Origin: Siphonodentalium dalli
Lineage: Eukaryota; Mollusca; Scaphopoda; Gadilida; Siphonodentaliidae
Assembly (NCBI GenBank): GCA_032622095.1
Contig: CP136061.1
Span: forward strand, 65,721,127 to 65,785,126
DNA length: 64,000 nt
Reading direction: 5' to 3'
The stretch's first letter is position 1; every line of letters starts with the position of its first letter. Positions 1 to 11,200 of the stretch are shown here, piece by piece. The position numbers were made by a program, and so were the translations under genes. The notes under the pieces are model-generated. The model worked only from the letters and a program-made list of their open reading frames with translations. It had not been told where the DNA came from and ran no database searches.

Positions 1-690
1 TTGGGTTTATTTTGACACCCACCACCCCCAGGATACGTGTCGGAAAAAAAATTCTGCCCCCCCCCCCCCCCTGGTGTCGGTATGTTTTAAGATACTCCTT
101 GTGGTCTTACTAAATTATGTATACATATAATGTTTGAATGAGCCATGACCGTTTAACTTACGCTGAATTGGTTAGTGTCGCATGTTATTTTACAAAAAGA
201 CACGCAGGATCTCCAAAATGTGCAATTAGTCGCATATTAATTATTATTACAATAATTAGTTGTATGTGATGTTTGAGTCAAATTTCACCCGAATTTGATG
301 GGTAGTCCGCCCGCTTTGGATTTGACTGTCGCAGAAGAACGAGACGTTGAGATGCTGGGTGCCTTTTTGGACGTTTTAGAGATCCTATGCGACAATGACC
401 AATTCAGCTTAACTTTTCCCCATCAAATTTTGTATAAATGTGTTAGATTACTTTATAGACGCATTTGGTATTAGTGGTGGACTGGAAGATACATTTCAAC
501 AGAGAACTCTTCACCTCTATTGTACAAGTGTACTGTATATTGAATTAAAAATTGCTGATCATCTGGAAACCTAGGTCATTGTGCAGGATACACACAATTT
601 CATAATTTCTATTTCCTGATTAGTCTGTCAACCAGCCCATTATCTAACATATTCCATACCACTTATGTTAGTCTACTGGAGCAACTTACT
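1..690. other. Non-coding stretch with poly-C tract
   Basis: No credible gene. A C15 run at 57-71 lies in a short context rich in CCACC and GGTGTCGG that resembles other poly-C or poly-G islands in the window. The rest is AT-rich sequence in which I see nothing specific. Confidence 0.4.
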
Positions 691-1090
691 TCTATTATAC
701 TAAACTAGCTGAAACAAGCTCCCGTCGGGAGCCTATATTCAGCGTCGAGACACCTGTGGCCCCCTTTGTGGGACTTCGCGCGCATTTTGATCTCAGACAG
801 AGCCTTTATTTATCGGCGGCCCCATCAAGGGCGCTTCAAGCACATTTTGATCATTGAAACATTTTGATTTATATATATATTGTTTTAATTTTTTTTTTAG
901 ATTGAATTCCTTGCTCAATTTAACAAAACCAATTTAAATTTTTTTTTTTTAATTGAAAAGTTTGAAAAACACCATTATAACATCCGCCAGGATACCCCGA
1001 GTTACCACACCAAATTTGGTTGAACTCGGTCCAGGGGTCTGAGAGAAACATCCGAACAGATCCTGCTCGTTTATATATATAGATGACAAG
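690..1090 (-). repeat. Dispersed repeat family Z, inverted copy
   Basis: The segment near 985-1065 (CCAGGATACCCCGAGT, then an AATTTGGTTGAA core) matches 42090-42350 in the same window. The part near 720-850 resembles, on the other strand, the GAAGCGCACACAGGGGCC region at 40770-40860. Such AATTTGGTTNAAATCGG cores are common in 3' ends of RTE/CR1-type retroelements and their non-autonomous derivatives; that assignment is inference. Confidence 0.45.
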
Positions 1091-2448
1091 CAGTCACAGC
1101 ACTATACCAGACTCGGATTATGCAGTGATGAACAGTGTGATGACAGTTATATTCTAGCCATTGATAGTCACATCAATGTTTGAGACAGTTGCTCGCTCTT
1201 TTTCTCGAAGCTTCTTTCCGAAGGGTGTCGGTGAGGAATTTTTTCACCCCACCAACCCATATGCAACATGCCATAGCTTAATGTGATCTCCACTAAGGCC
1301 CATATGAGGTGCCAGTAACATAAATATGGTGTTTTTGCTGTTAAAATTCGTATAATATGTTTTTAAACTGTTACAAATGTCACAAGGGCACAAAAAAGGT
1401 CTTTAGTAAACAATTTGCATGAGGTTGTAAAAAACCCTTGTTTTGCCCTTCGGGCCACCGCAAATATTTTATTACCCCCCCCCCCCCCCCCACCCCCGCC
1501 CTATCCGTGAAAGAAGGGAATATAAACAGAACAAAACGAAACGAAGCTCAACAAACAGAATACACCAACTCCTGTTTTATTTTTATTTTCTGGCATGGGT
1601 GTGTCGTGATCTATAATCCGAACGAACTGTGTTTGGTATATAATGTTTGGTACCAAAATCTGTATTTTGTTTTATTCAATAGAAACTACAATCTTATCGT
1701 ATCAACCGATAGAGTTATCCATCTTAGAATATATCGATGGTAAAGGTCTTCGCCAAACTCCATACAGCGCCCTCTACGTTATCACTGCGATATCAGCGGA
1801 GCGATGGGATCATGGGAGATGACACTGCCTGGAGTTTGGGCATTCACGTCAAATACAGTAACATAATATAACGAGATGCCGAATTTAAAACACTTTTTTT
1901 TTTCAATTAAACAGCTTCTGAAAGAGGTTAAACTGTTATTTGAACTAAATGAGATCATTCCCAGTCATATGAGTGATATCAGTAGAGTTTTATGTGGCTT
2001 TAGACCAAATTTAGTTAAATTTGGGGTGTGGGTGTAAACAAAAAATTGGGAGTAAATTTTGTGTGTGTGTGCAGGTTTAGGGGTGGTGGGTCCCCGAAAA
2101 TACCAGATGCAAAAAAATGGCATATATATACATTCCTGCAAATGTTTTGCTACCCCCCCCCCCCCCAACACACTGGATAGGGTGCAGAAAATGTCCATTT
2201 GTGGTAATTTTGCTATCGTTTCATATACAGTACAATACTCTATTATGTACATGCGCTATAAATAGCGAAGGTTTAGAAATTAAAAAAAAATCGCATGCAG
2301 GGATAATTGGGGTGGTGTGGTGGTATGGTAACTTAAAAAACAAAAAATTCAATTCGACTGATAATGTTTTGTTCATTTTTACACATTAGCACTTTAACTC
2401 ACACGTTGCTCCATGCGGTTGTCTTGACCAATCAGCATACTAACTTAA
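1090..2448. other. Non-coding stretch with two long poly-C tracts
   Basis: No gene recognised; short open frames here run through homopolymers and do not look coding. C17 at 1475-1491 and C14 at 2153-2166 each follow a similar AAAT(A/G)TTTT-TTAC/GCTAC context, suggesting diverged copies of one repeat. A short inverted pair, CCAAACTCCA and TGGAGTTTGG, sits at about 1754-1838. Confidence 0.35.
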
Positions 2449-2452
2449 TTAA

Positions 2453-2822
2453 AGGCACAGATGGTCTTCGCGGTGCCAATGCTGTTAAAATAGTCACACC
2501 CGTTTAAACTGCCATAAACAGAAACCATTTTAAAATATAGACAGACTGTGTTCTTATACAAATCCTAAATATCGCGTAAATAGTATGCTATTGCCAAGTT
2601 AGTACGCTTTGTTATGTAAACAAAAGCCAAAAAATTTACAGAATCTGGCTTTTGTTTACATAACAAAGTATAAGAACTTGACAATATCATACCATTTACG
2701 CTATGTCTGTGATTGGTAGAAGAACAAAATATGTCTATATTTTAATATTCTTTCTGTTTATGGCAGTTTTAATGGGTGTGACTGTTTTAACAACATACCC
2801 ACCATGAGGGCCATATGTGCCT
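2453..2822. mobile_element. TTAA-flanked foldback MITE (AGGCACAGATGG ends)
   Basis: The sequence starts AGGCACAGATGGTC and ends with the near complement, GGGCCATATGTGCCT. Inverted arms of about 75 bp include a GGGTGTGACT core and a CATAAACAGAAA stretch. TTAA lies directly outside both ends (2449-2452 and 2823-2826). The centre holds another palindrome (TTTGTTTACATAACAAAG, about 2612-2667), so almost the whole 370 bp can fold back. TTAA duplication is typical of piggyBac and Kolobok transposons. There is no coding capacity, so it must have been moved in trans. Confidence 0.75.
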
Positions 2823-2829
2823 TTAACAA

Positions 2830-3460
2830 ACGTATACCTACTTGATTAATCAACTTCAGTAAGCCAGATTGACTGTATCGTAACTAGTAAGGCGGGTCGC
2901 TAATTCTGACCAGAGTGGGCTAAATCTTGGATATGCAAGAAAAGATTACCGGCCGAATTTTGCCCGTTTTACCGTTTCTGACGCGACATAGCTGCAGTCC
3001 ATACGCATGCAACAGACATGCATGCACCAATGGCGACACCAATGGGATTGTGGGATTTAGGATTTCCGAAGATTTGGCGTGGACAGTGGCGCAGAAATGT
3101 GGATCGTAAATTATATAAAGGTTTCTTTCGATAAAGTTCGCGAAACTATAAGGACAATTCGAAGAGCGTTTAGTTATTTTGAATAGTGCGGTGGTGTGGG
3201 GAAAAAGAAACTAGTGCCTAAATTGCTTTTTTTCTATATGTCATCGTGTTGGTGGCAAGAGGTGTATAAAACATGGGGTTACTATTGAATTTAAATATTA
3301 GGGCTTGTAAATATAAAAGTTGTCACTCCGGGGCAAAATACCTTTTTGGCATAGGTTTGTGAAGATATATATGCCAACATGAATTTGTGGGTCATTTGTT
3401 TCAATATGAGTACCTCTATATGGGGGAGGGATAAGTAGCACGATGTATTGTCTTAAAACC
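2830..3460. other. Non-coding stretch
   Basis: No gene, RNA gene or clear element boundary recognised. ATGCATGC-type runs occur near 3005-3025. Confidence 0.3.
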
Positions 3461-3465
3461 ATATA

Positions 3466-3541
3466 GTGGCGGAACCAATGAGATAGGTTCTGCATTGGAG
3501 CAACGGTTCCAATGCAGAACCTATCTCATTGGTTCCGCCAC
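3466..3541. repeat. Perfect 34-bp inverted repeat (hairpin)
   Basis: The arm 3466-3499, beginning GTGGCGGAACCAATG, is exactly complementary to 3508-3541, ending CATTGGTTCCGCCAC. The loop is 8 nt (3500-3507). A perfect match over 34 bp implies a young palindrome or active sequence correction. No target duplication is evident. Confidence 0.85.
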
Positions 3542-3579
3542 AGGAAAAATTGTAGAACATATTTGGTTCTTATATTTTT

Positions 3580-3745
3580 TGCCGTGCATTAAGGGTGAAA
3601 TCTCCCCACATATACACGGATGTTATGTTTTGTCATGTATTAAGGGTTAAATCTCCATATACCTATACACGGATGTTATGTTTTGTCGTGTATTAATGGT
3701 TAAATCTCCCCACCTATAAACGGATGTTATGTTTTGTTGTAAGAA
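3580..3745. repeat. Minisatellite, about 55-bp unit, three copies
   Basis: The unit contains ACGGATGTTATGTTTTGT followed by (C/G)TGTATTAAGGGTTAAATCTCC and is repeated three times at about 3617, 3671 and 3721, with small differences. The final copy is truncated. Confidence 0.7.
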
Positions 3746-3796
3746 TGCATTGGATCCATTGACGTTCATGTTCCAAATTAGGGACCTGGTCGTTAA

Positions 3797-4240
3797 AGAT
3801 ACATAATCCGGATTAACGCTCCCAAATTACTATTTTTTTGGCTTCGGGGATCAAAATATTTGATTCGAGTCGATGAACCCACCCATCAAAGCTCAGAGTT
3901 ATCAGATATCGATTGAAATTTTTTATTTCTCGAAATGTATACTTATTTGTGGTCCAGAAAAAGTCGTCAAAACCGACGGTCTATGATAATATTGGAGATT
4001 AAGATGGATAGCTCTAAACTCAAGTGGTAATACGGCAAAATAGTGATAATACGTCCATATTTCGTTGAACAACATGTTGATAAATAACACGTTTTTGAGA
4101 AATTGTATACCATAGTTGACAGCGGTTAGCATTATTTTGTAGTAATTAATAGATTCTGATAACTAAAGCGTATTTTGAAGAAATGTTGTTGTTGTAACTT
4201 GATGATATGGGGACAGTCTGATCGGATTGAGTATATATCT
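3797..4240. mobile_element. MITE family A, full copy (left)
   Basis: TTAA at 3793-3796 and 4241-4244 flanks this copy. Shared internal blocks: AACGCTCCCAAATTACTATT, GGCTTCGGGG, TTGATTCGAGTCGA, AAGCTCAGAGT and the end block GTCTGATCGGATTGAG. The best-preserved copy at 27808-28231 defines the ends. Internal reading frames are short and non-coding. Confidence 0.75.
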
Positions 4241-4252
4241 TTAAGATATTAA

Positions 4253-4408
4253 CAACAACGATTTAGAGCTTTAGGCCATTGTCCGTCTTCAGTAGTTTCT
4301 TAATTCAAAACAATATTTACTTCATTCATTTATCACACGTGAAAACACAATGCATTGTAATTTGAATATACGGCAAAGGGCTGAAAGCTGTGCTAAAGAG
4401 CGTTGTTG
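4253..4408. mobile_element. Short TTAA-flanked element, CAACAACG ends
   Basis: TTAACAACAACG at 4249-4260 is matched in inverse by CGTTGTTGTTAA at 4401-4412, giving 8-bp terminal inverted repeats with TTAA outside. It begins within 5 bp of the end of the preceding MITE A copy. The right end includes CTAAAGAGCGTT, a motif discussed under findings. About 156 bp, non-coding. Confidence 0.5.
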
Positions 4409-4412
4409 TTAA

Positions 4413-5165
4413 GATTTGTTTGGTGGAAATGGTGATAAGCCACCTATAAAGAACTGGACCTAACTATGCGGACAGTTAGTGAAAGTTTGAGCGGCGCACT
4501 TCAAAGTAGATATAAGTTGTATTGAATTTGATTAGTATTAAATAAATCAATGAATGTTGTGAATTAATCAAATTCGAATATAACGTGCAACATATTATTG
4601 AGAGAAAAGATCACAAAGTATATAAGGAGGGGTCATTATGTAAAATAGAAACTCCATAACATAGATATAGTTCCCAGGAATAACTTATTATGAAATGGAT
4701 TCCCTTCATACCTGCCATGCATCTAGTAATGTTTAGGTTATATATTTAATCACTTATATAATCAGTGAATCATATTGGGACTTCTCCAGAATGACTCAGA
4801 ATTTACCAAAATAAAACATAGAATATATACATGCATGCAAAGTCTGGAATACAACACCATATAATCACACACCCTCTACATCCACACAATTAGCACCATT
4901 AAGAATCGGTACAAATCGCCATGCGGTTTACAAGAACGTTTCATAGGTCCATCAACCAATAACTGCAGCATCTACTTCATAAAAAGTGATGAACCGCATT
5001 CGTCACTTCAAGCCGATCATGGGAAATTGTGTTGGAATTTAAACAATATGTTACTTACAATTGTGTTTTTGGTAGTTTTAAAAAGTTGTCCAATTTATTA
5101 ATGTTCTATTAAAATTTACTGGTGTATGATTATAAGGAATGACTTGAAGATCGATTTAGGTCATC
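4413..5165. other. Non-coding AT-rich stretch
   Basis: No gene or element boundary recognised. A short interrupted inverted repeat near 4520-4580 (TTGAATTTGATTA and TAATCAAATTC) is visible. Confidence 0.35.
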
Positions 5166-5170
5166 GTTTT

Positions 5171-5220
5171 TGACCGGCAGAGTAATTCAAACACTTTAAA
5201 TTCAAATACTCTGCCGGTCA
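5171..5220. repeat. 14-bp hairpin, TGACCGGCAGAGTA
   Basis: TGACCGGCAGAGTA at 5171-5184 is perfectly complementary to TACTCTGCCGGTCA at 5207-5220, with a 22-nt AT-rich loop. It may be the remnant of a small foldback element; no further support. Confidence 0.6.
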
Positions 5221-5700
5221 GCATCCAGTGACCACAATCGATATTCAAGCAGTTTCTGAAATAACAGCAGTTATGGAATCCATTAAACACTCAAAACATA
5301 GAACTATAACATTTAATAAACTCTGCATGAAACACAACGAAATAACAAGTCAGCAAACAAAGTAGAAAACATTTATTACACGCGGAAGCAAAAAAATTAG
5401 TAAATGACTATAAGGTATTTATATTGTAACCTTCCATATTTAGTATTTTAGTGCTTCGGTCATTACCAAACCCATATAGCCATATAGCTTGTTAACGAAC
5501 TAGGAGGCTAAGTGTGGATACACACATGCATGTAATTTCTGTATGTAAAACCCATGTATTCCAAGTATTTTACATGGTCACACCAAGTAATTATAAGACA
5601 TTATCAAAATGTCTGCTATCAAGAAATTTCAGGCCAGTTATAAATTCTTTCATGGATGCCGAAATGAATAAATCCTGTCTGTTGCTGTTTTTCACGAGTT

Positions 5701-5967
5701 TTAATTCATTTCGAAAAGTGGATTTGAGTCCGTAGATTTTATACTTGATTTTTTTCTCGTCATTTCAGGGTCATCCAAAATAAAAATAAAATGTGCCGAA
5801 TTTGAGGCTCTTTTAGGGCGATTGTGATACACGAGTGTTAATGTTCCATTAACAATCCCATATGGTGCTCTCATGCCTTGAATAACAGGCATTGGAAAAT
5901 GAAGACAGACAGTACCGGTTCGTTGAGATTCCTCGGATAGTTTCAGAGCGAGCTCATGTGATAACAT
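5701..5967 (-). CDS. Unrecognised 88-codon open frame, doubtful
   Basis: The frame starts MLSHELALKLSEESQ and has a more protein-like composition than most frames here, with stretches such as PVIQGMRAPYGIV and HFIFILDDPEMTRKK. I recognise no domain. It could be a fragment of a diverged transposon protein or an isolated exon, since there is no conserved neighbour or transcription signal to decide. It may also be chance. Confidence 0.15.
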   Translation of the reverse strand: MLSHELALKLSEESQRTGTVCLHFPMPVIQGMRAPYGIVNGTLTLVYHNRPKRASNSAHFIFILDDPEMTRKKSSIKSTDSNPLFEMN

Positions 5968-5989
5968 TCAATTGGGATTTCCGTGCACA

Positions 5990-7240
5990 TATCCATTACA
6001 GCGCCAAAAAATTAATGCAGGCACAGCGTTGAAAGTAACAAGAGTGACACCCCCCCCCCATTTTTCACCCATAATTTACATAACAGTATATGTTTCTCAA
6101 ACGAAAGGTTGAACAAGTTCCTAACTGTCACAATTTTAGCTTGTACATGCTTGAATTATAACATTTTGGACCATAATCCATGATTGGGGAGGGGGCTGGG
6201 TCTCGAAAGCTTCGAATAACTAAGGGATTTAGTTGAATGTATCAGCCGGGATTATCTGGGCATGAATGTACAATATGTTTAACTTAAATATTCCGTAGTT
6301 TAAAATTTTGCGTATACATATATAACACAAGAGAGGAAGGCGGCCGGTTGACGTAGTTGGGAACTCGTAGAGCTAGACAACCTATCCCCCGAATGAAGAC
6401 ACACAGCAACACCACCTTCCACTACATGTATATATATTCATAATTATATGAATTGCATAAATTGCTGAATATTAGATTAATCACTCGTAGCAAACAGACG
6501 CGACATAAATGACTGTCAACTACAATATTTATAAGTCAGGAGTGGCTTCGTGGGTGGGGGGGGGGGGGTTCAGGCCTCAGGCTGCTGCATGCCCCCACCC
6601 ACCCGTCGAGGAAATATGCAATGGTCAGTCCGGTAGCTTCCGGTAAAATATAGCCCCACCCCCCATGTTGGTGACCATAGCCCCTGCGTTGGGGAAATCC
6701 TGTGGCCATCACTGGTATAAAAATCAAGAGAAGACTGACAATGATTTAAACAGAAAGTCCAACATTTGGGTTATCGCGCGAACAATTATTTTAAGCGGCC
6801 TGACGACTTCGTTCAGTCAACGGCTCTCTGCACGTTCAGAGCTTGGCTCGCTGTGGTCAAACATTGCCGCAATGATTGGGTTGTCAGCGGACACATATTA
6901 CATGGTCTGTATGATCCATGTAAAACGACAAATACACGACATTTACAAAGATTACATGCATGTGTGTACCCACCCTAACGGCACATTGGCGGTATACACA
7001 AATGAATAATTGCAATAATTAGCTGTGGCTAAATTCATTATTCTTGGTCAAGCTTTGTTGAACTAATTACAATGGCGACAAAGACAATGCCAAACACAAG
7101 TGAAGACGCAAATGTGGTCGCTCTTAAAGGCCCACTCCTTCCATTGAAAATACATCTTTAGTTTGAATTATGTTGCATTCTGGGAACTAAAGGGGGAAAT
7201 GATTTTATTATTTCAGCTATTTTCTATTTCTCTATGGGCA
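5990..7240. other. Non-coding stretch with poly-C/poly-G tracts
   Basis: C10 at 6050-6059 and G13 at 6556-6568 stand out. Two overlapping frames around 6665-7009 have moderately protein-like composition but no recognisable domain, and neither has support over the other, so no gene is called. Confidence 0.35.
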
Positions 7241-7948
7241 CCTTAGGAGACACAGATATTCCAAATGGTGATGAATATAGTATTTTCATCCTTAGCGCGA
7301 ACCGCGTGTATACTGTTCTCCAAACTCTTTGATAGCTGTGGTCCGCTGGGCATTTTATTTATAGATAATTGGTTTTTCCGGTTTAAAAGTCGAACTGCGC
7401 GACCATGCAGGAGGCCGAGTCCGGTAAAAGGTGTAGTTGGGAATTTCAATTTCGTTTATTGTCCTTTACATTATTATGTCAATAATGTTGATTTTTGGTT
7501 TGTGACAAGCTATGTCAATTACCAATAAAAGAAATTTACAAGATAATTTGTAAGTCTTATATTTCAACTTTTATAGATATTTTTCGTTCTGCAGCCCACT
7601 GATGGTTGTGGTCGGAGACGGCCGAGTCGGCCTCCGGTTCGTTAATTAGGTGCTGTTCAATGATATATTCCGAAGAATTTTATTGAAACAACTAAGCATT
7701 TTTAACCCTTTCTATACTAAATGGATTCTCCCACTCAGTTATAAAAGTATAGATTGGACGGTTCTATTATTCTGATGGGAAATATTCAGATAATAAATTT
7801 TGAACTTATTTTCTGCATATTTCCTATGGGAACTACTCGTCAATGATTATTTAGTATAGAAAGGATTAATTTGTAACGATGAAATATGTCGCGAACGGTC
7901 ATTGATCTCGGTAGCGAATGAACTTGCTTCCAAAGTCAAGACACTCGC

Positions 7949-8137
7949 ATGCAAAACACCAGTAAAATTTCAAGCGTGAATAATGAGCGACTTGTAGACG
8001 ATTGTAGTGTACGTTCACACACTGGTCAAATTACCAGGCAAACTGTCGTTATATTATTCATAGCTGCCTTTATCTATTGCACACTTTTGATTGGTAATTT
8101 TCTGAATGTTCTAGTGATTATTGGGGGGGGGGGGTAA
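7949..8137 (+). pseudogene. GPCR-like N-terminus and TM1, truncated at poly-G
   Basis: A 62-codon frame starts MQNTSKISSVNN, consistent with a short extracellular tail with one N-glycosylation site (NTS), and continues into one hydrophobic segment, about residues 33-58. That segment ends LLIGNFLNVLVIIG. The G-N-X-X-(V) arrangement is the TM1 signature of rhodopsin-like receptors. The frame then enters G12 at 8123-8134 and stops at once. What is seen is one hydrophobic helix with a GN motif; receptor identity is inference from that alone. No TM2-TM7 was found downstream, where repeat family Y follows. It could be a receptor fragment broken by the repeat, or a fortuitous hydrophobic frame. Confidence 0.3.
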
Positions 8138-8349
8138 ATTCCCGCCACGAATTACTGCACGATTGATTCTTGAGATGTTTAGAGGCTAATTTGGGGCAAA
8201 TGTTATTTTTATAATATAACTTATGGAATACACAAATCTCACTGCGTATGTACTAAACGGTGATGTATATATGTTCATTTTAAAAGTAGAGTTTTTGCTG
8301 GTGTTGTATTGTTTGGTCGCGAAGTTCGGGAGCAAACCAAACAAGAAAA

Positions 8350-8705
8350 CCATCATCAGATATGGTAACGCCCTCAAGATCATATTATTAGGCATAAATA
8401 TAAATTATAATATAAAATATATTGGTTACATGAATGCACCACCTCGGAATTCCGTTAAAACTAGGGCTTATTACTGCAGGTTTCTCATTCACCACACCGG
8501 AAAGCCTCTAAATGCGGATCAAAAATCGGAGGCATTGTGTTCCCGCCATAAAATATTCAAGAGTGGCCCAGCCATTGTTCATACCTAAACATCGAAAGCA
8601 ATTAACGCGGTCATAATAGTTACATATTGCAACTATCAGATATCCAGCGAATACACACCCCACGAAAACCCGAAATGTGTTGTCCTGCGAGATATCCAAT
8701 CGCTA
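8350..8705 (-). repeat. Repeat family Y copy with conserved short frame
   Basis: The same sequence (opposite strand) recurs split at 55975-56102 and 61905-62290, and in part at 45520-45610. On the minus strand at 8508-8699 a frame contains DISQDNTFRVF and NGWATLEYFMAGTQC. The right-hand copy retains NGWATLEDFIAGTQC, and the left half of that split copy retains DISQDDTFRVFAG in a shifted frame. The protein is not recognised. It may be part of a transposon-encoded protein or merely DNA-level similarity. Confidence 0.55.
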
Positions 8706-8744
8706 TAGCTCAATTTGACACGGCCAGATTAGCCTTCATACAAT

Positions 8745-9303
8745 ATCCTAAACAATAAAGCTTCTCAAACATCGGCATAGTCAATAGAACTTTCACGAAC
8801 TTGGACATCGACACTTTCCGATCGCTCTACATATAAGCATTGTCAGACCTATCATCGAATAATGTAACTCTGCATCGACCCCACATCACAAATATCAAAG
8901 CATTGTGTTAGAGAAAATACAAAGAAAAGCAACGAAACTAGTTCGTCAAATAAAAACTCTATGCTACCGAGACAGAATGATAAGACTCAATCTGATGTCT
9001 TCAAAATATCGAAGATTTAGAGGAAATCTAATCGAGGTATATAAACTGTTGAATGGTCATTGCAATCTCAATGCATGTGACCTATTAGAAAGAAATTCAT
9101 CAGGAAGAACAAGATGACATAATAAAAAGCTACAGATGCGCACTGTTAACAAGGACATAGGAAAATGTTTCTTCACGCAGAGGGTGGTAAATAGCTGGAA
9201 CTCTCTGCCAGACTTCACTGTTGATGCTCCAACACCCGATCAATTCAAAATGTACATAGACTCATTCTTCTATTATATAAAATACGAGTTCGACGACAAG
9301 TAA
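8745..9303 (+). pseudogene. Non-LTR retrotransposon (CR1/Jockey-like) RT C-terminus
   Basis: The translation reads like the C-terminal end of a CR1/Jockey-type reverse transcriptase ORF2. It begins near NRTFTNLDIDTFRSLY; after a frame change comes IVRPIIE, then LEKIQRKATKLV and NLIEVYKLLNG, followed in frame by FFTQRVVNSWNSLP and a final TAA at 9301-9303. The region lies C-terminal to the catalytic domain (the thumb and tail that precede the 3' UTR), so no YXDD is expected. Breaks seen: stops and at least one frameshift before 8905, and one in-frame TGA near 9115. It is 5'-truncated, as is usual for dead LINE copies. Confidence 0.8.
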
Positions 9304-10050
9304 TATGTTCAAGTGACTCACAAGAAAATATCGAATGACGATACATATATTTGTAAACAAACATTGCAAATAATGTTATTGGGACGAAAATTCGCAAGAC
9401 TTGTTCCGTATTATTATCACGATGATGGTGGTGATGATATAATTGATAGAACAAACCATTATTATGATGATCGTGTTGTTATTTGTTTAAAATACGTATC
9501 AAATTGAGATACGCACCCGTTCCCTCATTAAAATCAACATATTTCGACCAATTTAGGGGACTTCCGCGAATTCGGGACATCCGCAAATGTAATCTCCGCA
9601 AATAGGGGACCTACAGCAAATTGTCACACCGATCAGCACCTAATTTACGAACCGGTCTGACTACACTCTTTTAAAATACGTATCAATTGACATATACGCA
9701 TTTTACAAATTATCTTTTTCAATTCTTCTATTTGTAATTGGCATAGCTTATATCACAAACAAAAATCAACGACAATAAACGAAATTGAAATTCCAGCATT
9801 TACCGGACTCGGGGTCGCACTACAACTTTTAATGCGTCCCAAAACAACCGGACTCGGGGTCGCACTATACTTTTAATGCGTCCCCAAAAAAACCATAATC
9901 TATAAATAAAACGCCCAGCGAACCATATCTATCTAGAATTTGTACATTAGTATTTGATGTTGTAACAACATAAAACCTGGTCGTGAATAACATATACATT
10001 AACAAAGCGTTCAATATACATTAACTCCACAACACTACCATGGCGTTGTC

Positions 10051-10530
10051 CTTCACATCAAGTCTGAGTTTAGTGTGCCTGTCATTTGCAGAATGAGGTC
10101 CCCAGAGGGTGCATTTAGTGAAGCTATCGCGCATAGCGGGCTGGCATCACTAAATTCACCCTCTGTGGACCTCATTACGCTTAAACTTCATCTTCTCTGG
10201 AAAGTTTCTTTATTATCAAATTTCTATAGAAACTTCTTCACAAAGATTCTATTTCTGTTTTAGTTTAGTTTCTCTATATCCCCAAACTGGCAGACGACAC
10301 AGTGCATAATTGAGGTTCCCAATGGGTGTACATTACAATATTTACCATTTGTAAACTTCAATCTGAGTCTATGTCTTCCATAGCAGATGAGGTCATACAG
10401 AATAAGGTTTCCAGAGGGTGAATTTATTGATGCTAGCCCGCTATGTGGAATCGCGTCACTAAATTCACCCTATATGTGGACATCATTCTGCAAATGACAG
10501 GCACAACAAACTCAGGCTTGATTCACATCT
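10051..10530. mobile_element. Foldback MITE with nested palindromes
   Basis: Outer arms: TGCCTGTCATTTGCAGAATG near 10076 and its complement near 10483-10505, extending to a CTGAGTTT core on each side. Each half also folds on itself: CCAGAGGGTG(C/A)ATTTA pairs with TAAATTCACCCT at both 10094-10170 and 10408-10475. A dispersed, non-coding hairpin-rich element; no clear target duplication seen. Confidence 0.6.
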
Positions 10531-11200
10531 TGGCCCACTACAGCCCTATATGACGAATTACCTGTACATTTCTAGGCAAAGTTGACAGTGCATGTGCATA
10601 CATGCACTTAAAAATACAGTGTGTGTACGTACACTTAAAGAATTTACGCTTTAGCCTCGGAAAGTGGAGATGCCCAATGCGAGTGCACATGATCTGTTTA
10701 CCTCGTCTTGACATACGAAAGACACAGGGTGAGCGCGAGGAAAATTTGGCAAGAGCACAGACCAAGTCTCAGTCGATTAAAATGCTACTTGCTCTGTGCT
10801 TCAACCAGTATGCTGTAGCTCTGGAAATGGAAATTGTCCGAAATACGATAAAAACATGCATGCCCAACATTATAATTATAGGCAATGCAATATGGAATAC
10901 TAGAGAACACGAACAAAATATACAGACTGTATGCTATGAGCTCAAGCGGTTATTTCCCTCACTTTTCAGAAGGGAGGTGGTCACAAGAATTCAGATTTAT
11001 ATACGACCGAGTCACGGAGTTGTTGGTCAAGGTTTTCAAAGAAACCTGCGTCTTTATTATATTCGGTTCAGATATAACTTAACGCTCCACTTTCGTTTGA
11101 ACATTTTCTGTAATACAATATTTTTTTAAATGGCCAAATTGGAGAATGTATAATACAATGCAGATCGATCTATATATTATAGATGGCACCCAGAAAAAAA
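10530..11200. other. Non-coding stretch with one doubtful long frame
   Basis: A 175-codon frame on + at 10602-11129 is the longest here but has no recognisable domain and a composition typical of chance frames, so it is not called. ATGTGCATACATGC-type alternating sequence occurs near 10590-10610. Confidence 0.3.

Larger units (their letters stand above)
7240..9910. repeat. Inverted pair of repeat family X
   Basis: 7370-7650 and 9625-9900 are diverged inverted copies. Shared blocks include, on the left strand, TTCGTTAATTAGGTGCTG, CCGAGTCCGGTAAA, GAAATTTCAATTTCGTTTATTGT-like sequence and TTTTGGTTTGTGA; the right arm carries the complements. A third copy lies at 45620-45890. The arms enclose a GPCR-like frame, a family Y segment and a LINE 3' end, so this may be a large old foldback or two separate insertions. 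Confidence 0.5.

Noticed and set aside
6665-7009. 114-codon + frame and its overlapping alternative
   Set aside because: Two frames compete with no domain in either; the region starts beside a poly-G tract.
10602-11129. 175-codon open frame on +
   Set aside because: No recognisable domain, chance-like composition, and it overlaps an opposite frame of similar quality; no splice or transcription signal ties it to a gene.
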